DNA of 64,000 nucleotides from Fibrella rubiginis (GTDB lineage Bacteria > Bacteroidota > Bacteroidia > Cytophagales > Spirosomataceae), in NCBI RefSeq assembly GCF_017353185.1, contig NZ_JAFMYV010000004.1, forward strand, positions 353,871 to 417,870, written 5' to 3'. Shown one piece after another: positions 8,330 to 16,479 of this stretch (positions are counted from its first letter, which is position 1; each line of letters starts with the position of its first letter). Made by a program: the position numbers and the translations under genes. The notes beneath the pieces are model-generated. The model was not told the DNA's origin. It made no database searches and saw only the letters and a list, made by a program, of their open reading frames with translations.

Positions 8330-8998
8330 TTAGCGGGTCCAGAGAATTTTTAGCTGGTTTCGGCCACTGGTGCTGTATGACCGGTGCGAAAACGCGTAAC
8401 AAATGCCACCGCCCAGAACCAGTAGTCCCGCCGGCACCAGGTTGCGATGGTCCAGATGAACGGCGAGCCTGTTGTTGTCATCGCGCCCATTAACAAAATC
8501 AGCGACCAGGTACACCACTGCCGCCACGGGCAGAATGTACGCTGCCTGACTCACAAACGGAATGCGCCGATTGATATACACCCGCCGCACGTCGGCTACG
8601 GCAAACGAAAGCGGCTGAGGCTGTTCGTAAAGTTCATTCTGGAAAGCAATCGTAAACGAGGTATCGTTGATGCTGGTGAGGGGCGACCGGTAGTGCGTTC
8701 TTTCGGTTTTGTTTTTAAAGGAAATCACCTCACCGGGAAAGATGCGGTACCGCCGAAACCGCCCCATCATACCCGTCACGTCGAGGGCCAGGTAGCGCCT
8801 TTTCAGCATAGCCCGTTTGGTCGAATCGGTAACGGGGAGCCCCTGCGCATCGAGGGTAGGCTGCAAACGGGCAGGCGATTCGGGCCGGTTGGGTGGTTCG
8901 GCCAGTTGCACGCCCGGCACCGTACCCGGCTGCGCCAGGGCCACCTGCGCCACCCAACTCAGCCACACCCCCACCACAAACACAATTCCAGTTTTCAT
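8330..8998 (-). CDS. Exported protein of unknown function with C-terminal membrane segments
   Basis: 222 residues from the ATG at 8998. I do not recognise a family. A signal peptide (about 1-22, ending VALAQ) is followed by a Pro-rich linker (about 25-55). A soluble part (about 65-150) contains YRIFPGEVISFKNK and DTSFTIAF, suggesting small beta strands. Two hydrophobic helices lie near 155-178 and 190-208. The C-terminus is basic. It lies upstream of the regulator-aroA pair on the same strand but about 90 bp away, and an inverted repeat separates it from DUF502. It may be a small envelope protein; function cannot be assigned. Confidence 0.6.
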   Translation of the reverse strand: MKTGIVFVVGVWLSWVAQVALAQPGTVPGVQLAEPPNRPESPARLQPTLDAQGLPVTDSTKRAMLKRRYLALDVTGMMGRFRRYRIFPGEVISFKNKTERTHYRSPLTSINDTSFTIAFQNELYEQPQPLSFAVADVRRVYINRRIPFVSQAAYILPVAAVVYLVADFVNGRDDNNRLAVHLDHRNLVPAGLLVLGGGICYAFSHRSYSTSGRNQLKILWTR

Positions 8999-9048
8999 AA
9001 ACACACCGTTATACGCCCATAACCCGAAGCCACGAGGAAAGGTTGGAA

Positions 9049-9174
9049 GAAGGAGATTTACGAATGACGATGTACGAATTATGATTTATTGCTTTCGCCG
9101 GAGTACACCGGCTTTAGCCTGTTCGCGAAAGTAATAAATCGTAATTCGTACATCGTCATTCGTAAATCTCCTTC
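9049..9174. repeat. Long inverted repeat, 50-nt arms
   Basis: Arms 9049-9098 and 9125-9174 differ at two positions, both transitions, around a 26-nt loop. The right arm reaches into the stop codon of the DUF502 gene. It lies between two minus-strand genes. Confidence 0.9.
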
Positions 9175-9730
9175 ACTTCCCACTCACTCCGCCCGACACG
9201 ATGAGCTTCATGACGTCGGCACTGGGCAGGTTGAGGAGTTTGACGTTTTCGGCGGGGACGATGTAGAGTTCACCCGAAAACGCATAGGAATGCGGCAGGT
9301 AGACCATGATGGCGTCGGTGATGCCCAGGCGCGAGAGGTCGGTCTGAGTGATGAAGCCAATCTTGCGAACGCCCGCCTCTCGGTTCATCATGACAAGTAC
9401 GGGCTGATTGAATTTTTTCTTGTCACCCACAAAGGCCGAAATCAGGTCTTTAACGGAGAAATAAATCAGGCTCACCAGCGGCAAATGCCGGATAGACCCT
9501 TCCACCAACCCCGCAAAGGATTTGGGTAACACGGTGGAAATCAGCACACCCGACCCCAGAATGATGCCGAACATGATCAGAAAGCCAACACCGGGCATGT
9601 CGATAGGTACCAGTCCGTCGACCCAGATAAACACGCTGTAGATGATGTAGATGGTGAGCCCCAGCGGAGTGACGCCCAACAGCCCCCGCCCGAAATAAGT
9701 GACCAGGCGATTAATGATTTTTCTGTACAC
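9173..9730 (-). CDS. DUF502 family integral membrane protein
   Basis: 185 residues from a GTG at 9730. An upstream TTG at 9766 is in frame, but the residues it would add are encoded by repetitive GACTATCGA text in an inverted-repeat arm, so the GTG is preferred. Two hydrophobic segments occur near 15-40 (GVTPLGLTIYIIYSVFIW) and 45-70 (VGFLIMFGIILGSGVLIST). The family pattern follows: LPLVSLIYFSVKDLISAF, GFITQTDL, and YLPHSYAFSGELYIVP. DUF502 proteins are inner-membrane proteins of unknown biochemical role found across bacteria and plants. The divergent neighbour is the Ldh-family dehydrogenase gene. Confidence 0.8.
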   Translation of the reverse strand: MYRKIINRLVTYFGRGLLGVTPLGLTIYIIYSVFIWVDGLVPIDMPGVGFLIMFGIILGSGVLISTVLPKSFAGLVEGSIRHLPLVSLIYFSVKDLISAFVGDKKKFNQPVLVMMNREAGVRKIGFITQTDLSRLGITDAIMVYLPHSYAFSGELYIVPAENVKLLNLPSADVMKLIVSGGVSGK

Positions 9731-9742
9731 GGTGAAGAAAGT

Positions 9743-9845
9743 CGATAGTCGTAAGTCGATAGTCAATAGTCGGTTGCGGCCCGATGCCTCGGCGCGAAGC
9801 TACTCACGCGCCAGCCGACTATTGACTATCGACTTACGACTATCG
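9743..9845. repeat. Perfect 31-nt inverted repeat between divergent genes
   Basis: Arms 9743-9773 and 9815-9845 are perfectly complementary around a 41-nt loop. The arms consist of near-repeats of GATAGTC/AAGTCGATAGTC. It occupies most of the space between the DUF502 start and the Ldh-family ATG at 9860, so any promoter of either gene must overlap it. Confidence 0.9.
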
Positions 9846-9855
9846 CCTATTTTTG
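9822..9855 (+). promoter_or_regulatory. Candidate promoter for the Ldh-family dehydrogenase
   Basis: TTG at 9822-9824 (inside the inverted-repeat arm), 23 bases, then TATTTTTG at 9848-9855, a full match to TAnnTTTG. The start codon is only 5 bases downstream at 9860, so the transcript would be leaderless or nearly so. This makes the call tentative. Confidence 0.4.
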
Positions 9856-9859
9856 CTTC

Positions 9860-10927
9860 ATGATTCATGCCAAGCCGCTGCGCTCGTTTACCGAGCAAAT
9901 TTTCAGGGCCATCGGGTGTTCCGATACCGATGCCCAACTCGCCGCTGATGTACTGATTGCTGCCGATTTACGGGGCGTCGACTCCCACGGCGTAGCGCGC
10001 CTCCCTGGGTACGTGCGGCTGTTTGACCACGGTCGGCTTAACCCCACGCCCACGATTCGGGTGGTGCACGAAACGCCCTCCACGGCCGTAGTCGACGGGG
10101 ACCGGGGGCTGGGACTGGTGGTGGGCCCATGGGCTATGCGCGTGGCTATCGAAAAGGCCCGCATGGCGGGTACGGGCTGGGTGGCGGTGCGCAACTCCAA
10201 CCATTTCGGCATTGCGGGCTATCATGCTCTGCTGGCCGTAGACCACGATATGATCGGGCAGGCCATGACTCATGCCGCGCCGCTGGTAGCCCCCACCTTT
10301 TCGCTCGATAAACTACTGGGCACCAACCCGATAGCTGTAGCCATTCCCGCCGCTACGGAGCCGCCTTTTCTGGCCGATTTTGCCTCCACCGCCGTGGCCT
10401 ACGGCAAGCTCGAGATTCTGCAACGCAAGGGTCAGCCCATTCCCGAAGGCTGGGCACAGGATGCCGACGGTCGGCCCACTACTGATGCCTACGCCGTGAA
10501 AAATGGCGGCGCCCTGCTGCCACTGGGGTCCGACCGCGAACATGGCAGCCACAAAGGCTACGGGCTGGGGGCCATTGTCGATATTTTTTCGGGCGTACTC
10601 TCCGGGGCAAATTACGGGCCGTGGGTGCCCCCGTTTGCCACGGCGGGGTTCATGACTGCCGACGAGGGCGTGGGCGTGGGAACGGGCCATTTTTTCGGGG
10701 CCATGCGCGTTGATGCTTTCCGCCCTGCCGACGATTTCAAGAACCATATGGACACCTGGATTCAGCGGTTCCGGTCGGCCAAAGCCGTAGAGGGTCAGCG
10801 TGTGCTCGTCCCCGGCGACCCGGAGCGCGAGATGGAAGCGCAACGGCTGGTTGAGGGGATTCCCGTGCACGAAACGGTGCTCAAAAGTTTGGAGGAACTC
10901 GGTGAACGGTTTGGGGTAACGTTATGA
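9860..10927 (+). CDS. Malate/L-lactate dehydrogenase (Ldh2) family oxidoreductase
   Basis: 355 residues, the usual length for this NAD(P)-dependent family, which is unrelated to classical Rossmann lactate dehydrogenase. Conserved features are ADLRGVDSHGVARLPGY near residues 33-50 (the SHG motif carries a catalytic His), VAVRNSNHFGIAGYHAL near 111-127, GTNPIAVAIPA near 154-164, and DREHGSHKGYGLGAIVDI near 226-243. It should oxidise a 2-hydroxy acid such as malate, lactate or ureidoglycolate to the 2-keto acid in the cytoplasm. The substrate cannot be chosen from sequence alone. It is followed by a GH43 gene 68 bp downstream, but an operon is not certain. Confidence 0.88.
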   Translation: MIHAKPLRSFTEQIFRAIGCSDTDAQLAADVLIAADLRGVDSHGVARLPGYVRLFDHGRLNPTPTIRVVHETPSTAVVDGDRGLGLVVGPWAMRVAIEKARMAGTGWVAVRNSNHFGIAGYHALLAVDHDMIGQAMTHAAPLVAPTFSLDKLLGTNPIAVAIPAATEPPFLADFASTAVAYGKLEILQRKGQPIPEGWAQDADGRPTTDAYAVKNGGALLPLGSDREHGSHKGYGLGAIVDIFSGVLSGANYGPWVPPFATAGFMTADEGVGVGTGHFFGAMRVDAFRPADDFKNHMDTWIQRFRSAKAVEGQRVLVPGDPEREMEAQRLVEGIPVHETVLKSLEELGERFGVTL

Positions 10928-10995
10928 AGGGGTAGTTTCAGCAGGATAGTTTCAGCCCAAACTGCCTTTGCCAAGAGACGCTAACACATCCCGTT

Positions 10996-12027
10996 ATGAA
11001 ACACGTTGTCTTACTCCTGCTTGCCTGCCTCATCACGCTGTCGTCAATGGCACAGCGCACCTTCACAAACCCGCTGAAACCGTCGGGACCCGACCCGTGG
11101 GTGCTGCAAACGGGAGGCTGGTATTACTACATGAACACCACGGGGCGTGATCTGACCCTCTGGCGAACGCACAACCTCGCCGACCTGGGCACTGCCGAAA
11201 AGAAAGTCATCTTCACGCCCCCCACCGGCACCGGCTATTCCAGGGACCTGTGGGCGCCTGAAATTCATTTTCTGGACAACAAGTGGTATGTCTACTTCGC
11301 CGCTGATTCACTCAACAACCTTACCCACCGAATATGGGTACTCGAAAACACCGCCGCCGACCCCTTTACGGGTACCTGGACCGTGCGGGGCAAAATCGGC
11401 GACCGCGACGACCACTGGGCCATTGACCTGTCGGTGTTCGATTTTGGGGGAAAACGCTACGCTGTCTGGTCGGGCTGGGAAGGCACCAAAAATGGGCAGC
11501 AGGACATCTATATTAGCCGGATGACCAATCCCTGGACGCTGAAAAAAGGGAAGCGCACCAGAATTTCGTCGCCTACGTATGCCTGGGAGCAGCACGGCGA
11601 CATGTCGGCAGAGGGGATCAAAAACGGGGAGCCAGTACGGATTCTGGTCAATGAAGGTCCCGAAGCCCTGCAACATGACGGCCGGTTGTTTGTGGTGTAT
11701 TCGGCCAACGCCTGCTGGCTCGACTACTGCCTGGGTCTGCTCACCTATCGGGGCAAAGGCAATTTGCTGAAGGCCAAAAACTGGATCAAATCGCCCACGC
11801 CCGTATTTACGCAGGCGCCTGAAAATGGCGTATATGCACCCGGCCACGGTGGCTTTTTCGTCGATGGCAAAGGCCAGAACTGGATGATCTACCACGCCAA
11901 CCCCACCGGCACCGACGGCTGCGGCAACAAACGCGCGCCCCACATACAGCCCTTTGCCTGGAACGCCGATGGCTCACCAAACTTTGGTAAACCTATCCCG
12001 AAAACGCCAATGGCCGGGCCGCAGTAA
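10996..12027 (+). CDS. Secreted glycoside hydrolase family 43 enzyme
   Basis: 343 residues with a signal peptide (about 1-19, cleaved near SMAQ). The five-bladed propeller catalytic Asp/Asp/Glu set can be placed: D33 in SGPDPWV (general base), D144 in WAIDLSVF (pKa modulator) and E220 in LVNEGPEAL (general acid). The segment GYSRDLWAPEIHFLDNKWYV is typical of the family. GH43 members act on arabinan, xylan or galactan side chains, most often releasing L-arabinose or D-xylose. The stop is 3 bp before the start of the 762-residue putative glycosidase, so the two are probably translationally coupled and act on the same glycan. Confidence 0.9.
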   Translation: MKHVVLLLLACLITLSSMAQRTFTNPLKPSGPDPWVLQTGGWYYYMNTTGRDLTLWRTHNLADLGTAEKKVIFTPPTGTGYSRDLWAPEIHFLDNKWYVYFAADSLNNLTHRIWVLENTAADPFTGTWTVRGKIGDRDDHWAIDLSVFDFGGKRYAVWSGWEGTKNGQQDIYISRMTNPWTLKKGKRTRISSPTYAWEQHGDMSAEGIKNGEPVRILVNEGPEALQHDGRLFVVYSANACWLDYCLGLLTYRGKGNLLKAKNWIKSPTPVFTQAPENGVYAPGHGGFFVDGKGQNWMIYHANPTGTDGCGNKRAPHIQPFAWNADGSPNFGKPIPKTPMAGPQ

Positions 12028-12030
12028 CCT

Positions 12031-14319
12031 ATGCCAACATACCTGACATTCCTGCTGCTCTTTATCAGCCTCGGCCTCCACGCCCAGCCAACGATGTCGC
12101 TGGGTGCGTTGCCCGACGGGCAGACCGTGCGGTTTATACAGAACAAGGATAAAACATACGGCATTGCCATTGGACCGCGCTTTCGGCAACCCCAACCAGT
12201 AGACTGGCTGGTCATACTACGCGACTCAACCAACCAGGCGGGGGCCGTCAGCAATGCGTATGGGTACACTACCGTTCGCGTGACGGGCAGGAAAGCCGTG
12301 TGCCGGGCAGTAGACACCCCTGACCCGGCAGAACAAGCTATGCTGGTGGAGGACGAATGGACACTCGCGGGCGACGAACTGCGCGTGGTCCGGACACTTC
12401 GCATCTTAAAAGACCCCGCCAAAGGCTACCAGTCGTGGATCAATACGGAGTTGCACTTGCGGCAGGATACACCCAATAGCACACGAACGGATTATGACCT
12501 GTTTGTGCCTGGTATGGTCTACGGCACCCTGCAGAACCTGCCACCCAAAGCAATTGGCGGGCCTCTGTCCTATCCAAACACCGCTGAAGGGGGCCTGATG
12601 ATTCGCGAAGATCGCCTGCCCCTGCCAATGGTGAGCCTGCGGTGGGCCGACGGCTCGTCGGTTCTGGTGCTCAATCCACAGCCCAACGGCGCAACAACCC
12701 TACAGGACAGCGAAGACTTCCGGCAGGTAGACGGGGCAACTCAACAACAAACAGAACCAGTGTGGCTGGCCGATGAACGCTTTGGGTTCGGCTCACTGCT
12801 GGCCGGCCACGACAGCAAAGGCATTACGTTTGGCTATACCTACCCCGGCTCAGAAGCGCCCGTTACCTACCGGGGTAACACCTACCCCGACGTGGGCGTA
12901 TCCGCGCAGCGGCTGCGCTTTTTTCCGCTGAAAAAAGGCCTGACAAAATCATTCAGCCTTGTCTTTCGCTTCACCAAAACGCCCGACTTCCCGACGCTGA
13001 TGCGCGAAAGCTGGCGGTGGGCGTGGCAGCGACTCAACCCGGCGGTTCACCTGCACGACCTTACTGTGGCGCGGCAGGCGCTGATCGCGCAGTTGAGCAG
13101 TCAGGTGGAGGAACGCACCTTGCCTGATGGCTCGCGGCTGACGGGTATTCCTAACTGGCGACCGGCGGTGTCATCTGACAAACGCAACCGCGACGCCATG
13201 TGCATAATGGGTTTTACGGGTAAAGCCCTCGAATCGGCGGAGTTTCTGCTCTGGGCGGCCGACCACCTGCGCGGGCAGGTCCCCGCCGATTCCCTGGCTG
13301 CTTATCGCCGAAAAGGGACAGGACTGTTCAACACGTTTGTAAAGCGCGTAAAACTAGGCCCACCCAACGCTGAGGGCTACAACATGGACACCGGCACCCT
13401 CGGCGACGCCTACCCCAACGATGGTGTGGGCTACCTGCGCTCCTACAGCGACGACCTAAAGGCTACCCTCCGGGCCATCCGCCGCGAGGCCAAAGCCGGT
13501 CGGCAGCACCCCGACTGGCTGGCCTGGGTCCGCTCCTTCGGCGACTGGCTCCTGACCCAACAACGCCCCGACGGCGGCATTCCCCGTTCCTGGAAAACCG
13601 GTTCTGGTGTCGTGCAGGATACGTCTACTACGTCGGGCTACAATGCCATTCCGATGCTGGTGCTGTTGAGTCAACAAACTGGCAACGATAGTTACCGAAA
13701 AGCGGCCATCCGGGCGGGTGAGTTTGCCTGGCAACGCAGCGGACAGCGGTTCGGGCGGTTTACGGGCGGGACAATTGACAACCCCAACGTGGTTGATAAA
13801 GAGGCCGGCACCCTTTCGCTGGAAGCGTACCTGGCCCTGTACGAAGCCACCAAAGAAGCGAAATGGCTCGACCGCGCCAAAGCCGCCGCCGATTTCGCCG
13901 CCACCTGGATCTACGGCTGGAACGTGCCCATGCCCGTAGATGCCCCCGACTCGTCGCTGGCCTGGAAACGCGGTGTATCTACGGTTGGCGTTCAGCTTAT
14001 CGCCACTGGTCACTCGCTCGTTGACCACTACATGGCCTTCGACGCCGACGAATACGCTCGCCTCTACCGCTACACCAACGACCCGTTCTACCGCGACATC
14101 GCCCGGCTGATGCTCCATAATTCGCTCAACATGACCGCCCTGCCCGGAAGCGTCTACGACCTGCGCGGTCCCGGCTGGCAACAGGAACACTGGAGCCTGG
14201 CCCCGTGGCGAGGGCATGGATTTCATCGGGGCTGGCTACCCTGGGTATCGTGCAGCCACCTGAACGGCCTGATCGGTTTGGAAGAATTCGACGCAGCACT
14301 ATACCAACGGTTGAAGTAA
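12031..14319 (+). CDS. Secreted putative six-hairpin glycosidase of unassigned family
   Basis: 762 residues with a signal peptide (about 1-18, LLLFISLGLHAQ). I do not recognise a named glycoside hydrolase family. Residues about 20-310 are strand-rich, like the N-terminal sandwich of many family members. Residues about 320-755 look like an (alpha/alpha)6 barrel: repeated aromatic helices such as WLAWVRSFGDWLLTQQRPDG, the run GGIPRSWKTG, GFTGKALESAEFLLWAADHL, and a late VQLIATGHSLVDHYMAFDADEYARL. The ending WLPWVSCSHLNGLIGLEEF is Trp/His-rich and may line the active site. Placement 3 bp after a GH43 gene points to hemicellulose or pectin side-chain breakdown. An uncharacterised lyase or hydrolase remains possible. 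Confidence 0.65.
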   Translation: MPTYLTFLLLFISLGLHAQPTMSLGALPDGQTVRFIQNKDKTYGIAIGPRFRQPQPVDWLVILRDSTNQAGAVSNAYGYTTVRVTGRKAVCRAVDTPDPAEQAMLVEDEWTLAGDELRVVRTLRILKDPAKGYQSWINTELHLRQDTPNSTRTDYDLFVPGMVYGTLQNLPPKAIGGPLSYPNTAEGGLMIREDRLPLPMVSLRWADGSSVLVLNPQPNGATTLQDSEDFRQVDGATQQQTEPVWLADERFGFGSLLAGHDSKGITFGYTYPGSEAPVTYRGNTYPDVGVSAQRLRFFPLKKGLTKSFSLVFRFTKTPDFPTLMRESWRWAWQRLNPAVHLHDLTVARQALIAQLSSQVEERTLPDGSRLTGIPNWRPAVSSDKRNRDAMCIMGFTGKALESAEFLLWAADHLRGQVPADSLAAYRRKGTGLFNTFVKRVKLGPPNAEGYNMDTGTLGDAYPNDGVGYLRSYSDDLKATLRAIRREAKAGRQHPDWLAWVRSFGDWLLTQQRPDGGIPRSWKTGSGVVQDTSTTSGYNAIPMLVLLSQQTGNDSYRKAAIRAGEFAWQRSGQRFGRFTGGTIDNPNVVDKEAGTLSLEAYLALYEATKEAKWLDRAKAAADFAATWIYGWNVPMPVDAPDSSLAWKRGVSTVGVQLIATGHSLVDHYMAFDADEYARLYRYTNDPFYRDIARLMLHNSLNMTALPGSVYDLRGPGWQQEHWSLAPWRGHGFHRGWLPWVSCSHLNGLIGLEEFDAALYQRLK

Positions 14320-14378
14320 CGGGTTGGCATATGAATCAATTTAGATAACATTTGCCCCTGTTGTTTCGTCTTTATAGT

Positions 14379-15530
14379 ATGACTCAACGCACCATTCTGA
14401 CATTAGGAGCCAGCCTGCTTTCGGCGGCAACCTTGTTTACGCATTGCAACCAAAAGCCAAAACCCGACGATGTGGCGCTGCATCTCCGCGCGGCCCGGCA
14501 CATGGCCGATTCTCTGGGTATCGACACCACACGCTATGCATCGACAAACCCGGAGACGCTGGAAAAGCTGCTAACCGAGATCAGGTACGGGCAGAAACCG
14601 ACTGACCAATCGTTTAGCAAACTGCCCGAAAAAATAGATACGGCCGTGATTGGCTCAGCCATGCGCACGGCGGATCCAGTGGCGGCGTTACAGGCTAAAA
14701 ACCCCGTTTTCGCACCATACAAGGCCCTGCTTACGCAGTATAACCAGGTGAAGAAAACGGCCACGCCCACGCAGCTGGCCGAGATCAGGCAGACGCTCAA
14801 TTTCTACCGCTACCTCAACCGGTTTGCTACCGACAAGTTTATTGTGGTTAACATCCCCGCAGCCCGCTTGGCGGTGTATGACAAAGCCGGAAACCGCGAA
14901 TTACCGATGGCCGTGATTGTGGGGAAGGCCGACAAATCGACGCCCCGGTTCAATTGCTACCTGACCGATATTGTGGCCTACCCTTACTGGAATGTGCCCC
15001 AGGGCATTGCAATGAAGGAGATTGTGCCAAAAGTGCAGGCAAACGCCAGCTACCTCGACAGTCAGAACATGGAAATACTGGACAGCCATGATCAGCCCGT
15101 CGATCCTGAATCCATCGATTGGGCAAGCGTATCGACGTCAAATTTTCCGTATCGGTTCCGGCAAACGTCGGGTTGCCATAACTCACTGGGACTGATCAAG
15201 TTCACCCTCAACGGTCCGCCTGCCATTTATTTCCACGACACCAACGCCCGTCAGCTTTTCGACCAGACCACCGACCACTGGCGTAGTCACGGTTGCGTAC
15301 GGGTAGAGAAACCCGTGGAACTGGCCAACTTCGTGCTGGGTGCCCCCAAATTTGATCAGGGTTTCTACGATCGCTGCCTCACCGACCAAACGCCAAGTAC
15401 GTTTAAACTACCCAAACCCTTTGCCGTATTCGTAACCTACAACCTCGCCGACGTTGACGAAACGGGTAAGCTGGTGTATTACAAAGACGTATACGGCTTG
15501 GGAAAGGCAGGTTCAATCGCAAGGCGCTAG
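14379..15530 (+). CDS. YkuD-type L,D-transpeptidase, exported
   Basis: 383 residues from the ATG at 14379, where a signal sequence begins; a TTG at 14352 is also in frame. A Cys in THCNQKPKP could be a lipidation site, though the lipobox is poor. The N-terminal third is helical, and the catalytic domain spans roughly 155-360. The YkuD signature is complete: HDTNARQLF followed by SHGCVRVEKP with the nucleophilic Cys. Such enzymes form 3-3 peptidoglycan cross-links or attach proteins to the wall in the periplasm. The layout resembles larger LdtD/YcbB-like enzymes but without an obvious peptidoglycan-binding domain. Two further L,D-transpeptidase genes follow on the opposite strand. Confidence 0.88.
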   Translation: MTQRTILTLGASLLSAATLFTHCNQKPKPDDVALHLRAARHMADSLGIDTTRYASTNPETLEKLLTEIRYGQKPTDQSFSKLPEKIDTAVIGSAMRTADPVAALQAKNPVFAPYKALLTQYNQVKKTATPTQLAEIRQTLNFYRYLNRFATDKFIVVNIPAARLAVYDKAGNRELPMAVIVGKADKSTPRFNCYLTDIVAYPYWNVPQGIAMKEIVPKVQANASYLDSQNMEILDSHDQPVDPESIDWASVSTSNFPYRFRQTSGCHNSLGLIKFTLNGPPAIYFHDTNARQLFDQTTDHWRSHGCVRVEKPVELANFVLGAPKFDQGFYDRCLTDQTPSTFKLPKPFAVFVTYNLADVDETGKLVYYKDVYGLGKAGSIARR

Positions 15531-15543
15531 TAGAATTGTGCTA

Positions 15544-15577
15544 AGGCTACGCGGCAGCAACCCAGCACGCGTAGCCT
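15544..15577. terminator. Hairpin between convergent L,D-transpeptidase genes
   Basis: A 10-bp stem (AGGCTACGCG at 15544-15553 with CGCGTAGCCT at 15568-15577) and a 14-nt loop lie between convergent stop codons and overlap the stop of the minus-strand gene. No U-tract follows on either strand, so terminator function is only likely. Confidence 0.4.
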
Positions 15578-16277
15578 ACGACTTGCAGAACGTTGACCGT
15601 TTCAGATACTGCTGGTCGGGGGAATAGATAAACAGGCATGAACCGCCTGCGATGGCTCGCACAATGGGTGAACATTCGGAGGTAGACACAGCGGGGCACC
15701 CCTGGCTGCGACCTAACCGACCGGTTTGGCGGATAACGGATTCGCTCACATAGGGCGCACCGTGCATCACAATGGCGCGGGAGAAGGCGTTATCGTTAAT
15801 GCCTTTTTCCAGCCCCTGCAACTGCATCGACAGGCCATGTTTGCCCTGATACAGACCCAGCGTTTTGTAGAACCCCAGGCTGGATTGAAACGACGAATTT
15901 AGGTTAGAGAACCGCTTCGCCAGCAACTCGCCTGAGTTGCGGCCGTGGGCTACGTACGTGTGAAACAACAATTTCTGCTTTGCCAAGTCAATAATATACA
16001 GTCGCTTGTGACTCGACGGCTGACTCATGTCTACAATAGACAACAGAGGCTTTGCGCCGGTCACCTGTTGCATACCCCGAACAGCCAGGTCAAATACGTC
16101 GCGACTCAAGCCACTGGAAGCCAGATTCAGTTGGTCATAAACCAGCAGAAACGGATGAGTGGGTGGGGCAACGTGCGCTATAACGGCGGCAGCGGGGCGG
16201 TGGGTTGTTGGGGCCTTTTCAGAGCTGGTCATGGCCAGGCAGGATACTGACAGAGCGGCGAACAACAATCGATTCAT
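15576..16277 (-). CDS. Murein L,D-transpeptidase catalytic domain family protein (YkuD_2 type), paralogue 1
   Basis: 233 residues from the ATG at 16277, where the signal peptide starts (MNRLLFAALSVSCLAM). It belongs to the YkuD_2 group: SHKRLYIIDL, FSNLNSSFQSSLGFY, YQGKHGLSMQLQGLEKGIND, then the catalytic His in IVMHGAPYVSE and the Cys in RLGRSQGCPAV. The group is predicted to act on peptidoglycan stem peptides in the periplasm. The next gene upstream (16480-17190) is a close paralogue in the same orientation, pointing to a tandem duplication. A long inverted repeat sits between them. Confidence 0.85.
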   Translation of the reverse strand: MNRLLFAALSVSCLAMTSSEKAPTTHRPAAAVIAHVAPPTHPFLLVYDQLNLASSGLSRDVFDLAVRGMQQVTGAKPLLSIVDMSQPSSHKRLYIIDLAKQKLLFHTYVAHGRNSGELLAKRFSNLNSSFQSSLGFYKTLGLYQGKHGLSMQLQGLEKGINDNAFSRAIVMHGAPYVSESVIRQTGRLGRSQGCPAVSTSECSPIVRAIAGGSCLFIYSPDQQYLKRSTFCKS

Positions 16278-16349
16278 GCAGACGAAGGGGTTTCGTTTGT
16301 ACCGGAAACACAATAACGAATAGTCTACCGGTTTGATTCGGTAATGGGC

Positions 16350-16478
16350 GTTAAAAAGGGCTAAAACCCAGAGACACCCGGAGGTCCGCGAAGCTACACA
16401 GAGTTGTTACTTCCTGATAAAAATCTCTGTGTAGCTCCGCGGACCTCCGGGTGTCTCTGGGTTTTAGCCCTTTTTAAC
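16350..16478. repeat. Long inverted repeat, 54-nt arms
   Basis: Arms 16350-16403 and 16425-16478 match at 53 of 54 positions around a 21-nt loop. The single difference gives a wobble pair in minus-strand RNA, the direction in which both flanking genes are read. The arm text (CCCAGAGACACC, CTACACAGAG) resembles widespread CACAGAG-type intergenic repeats of Bacteroidota. The right arm ends one base before the stop codon of the upstream paralogue. Confidence 0.9.
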
Positions 16479-16479
16479 C

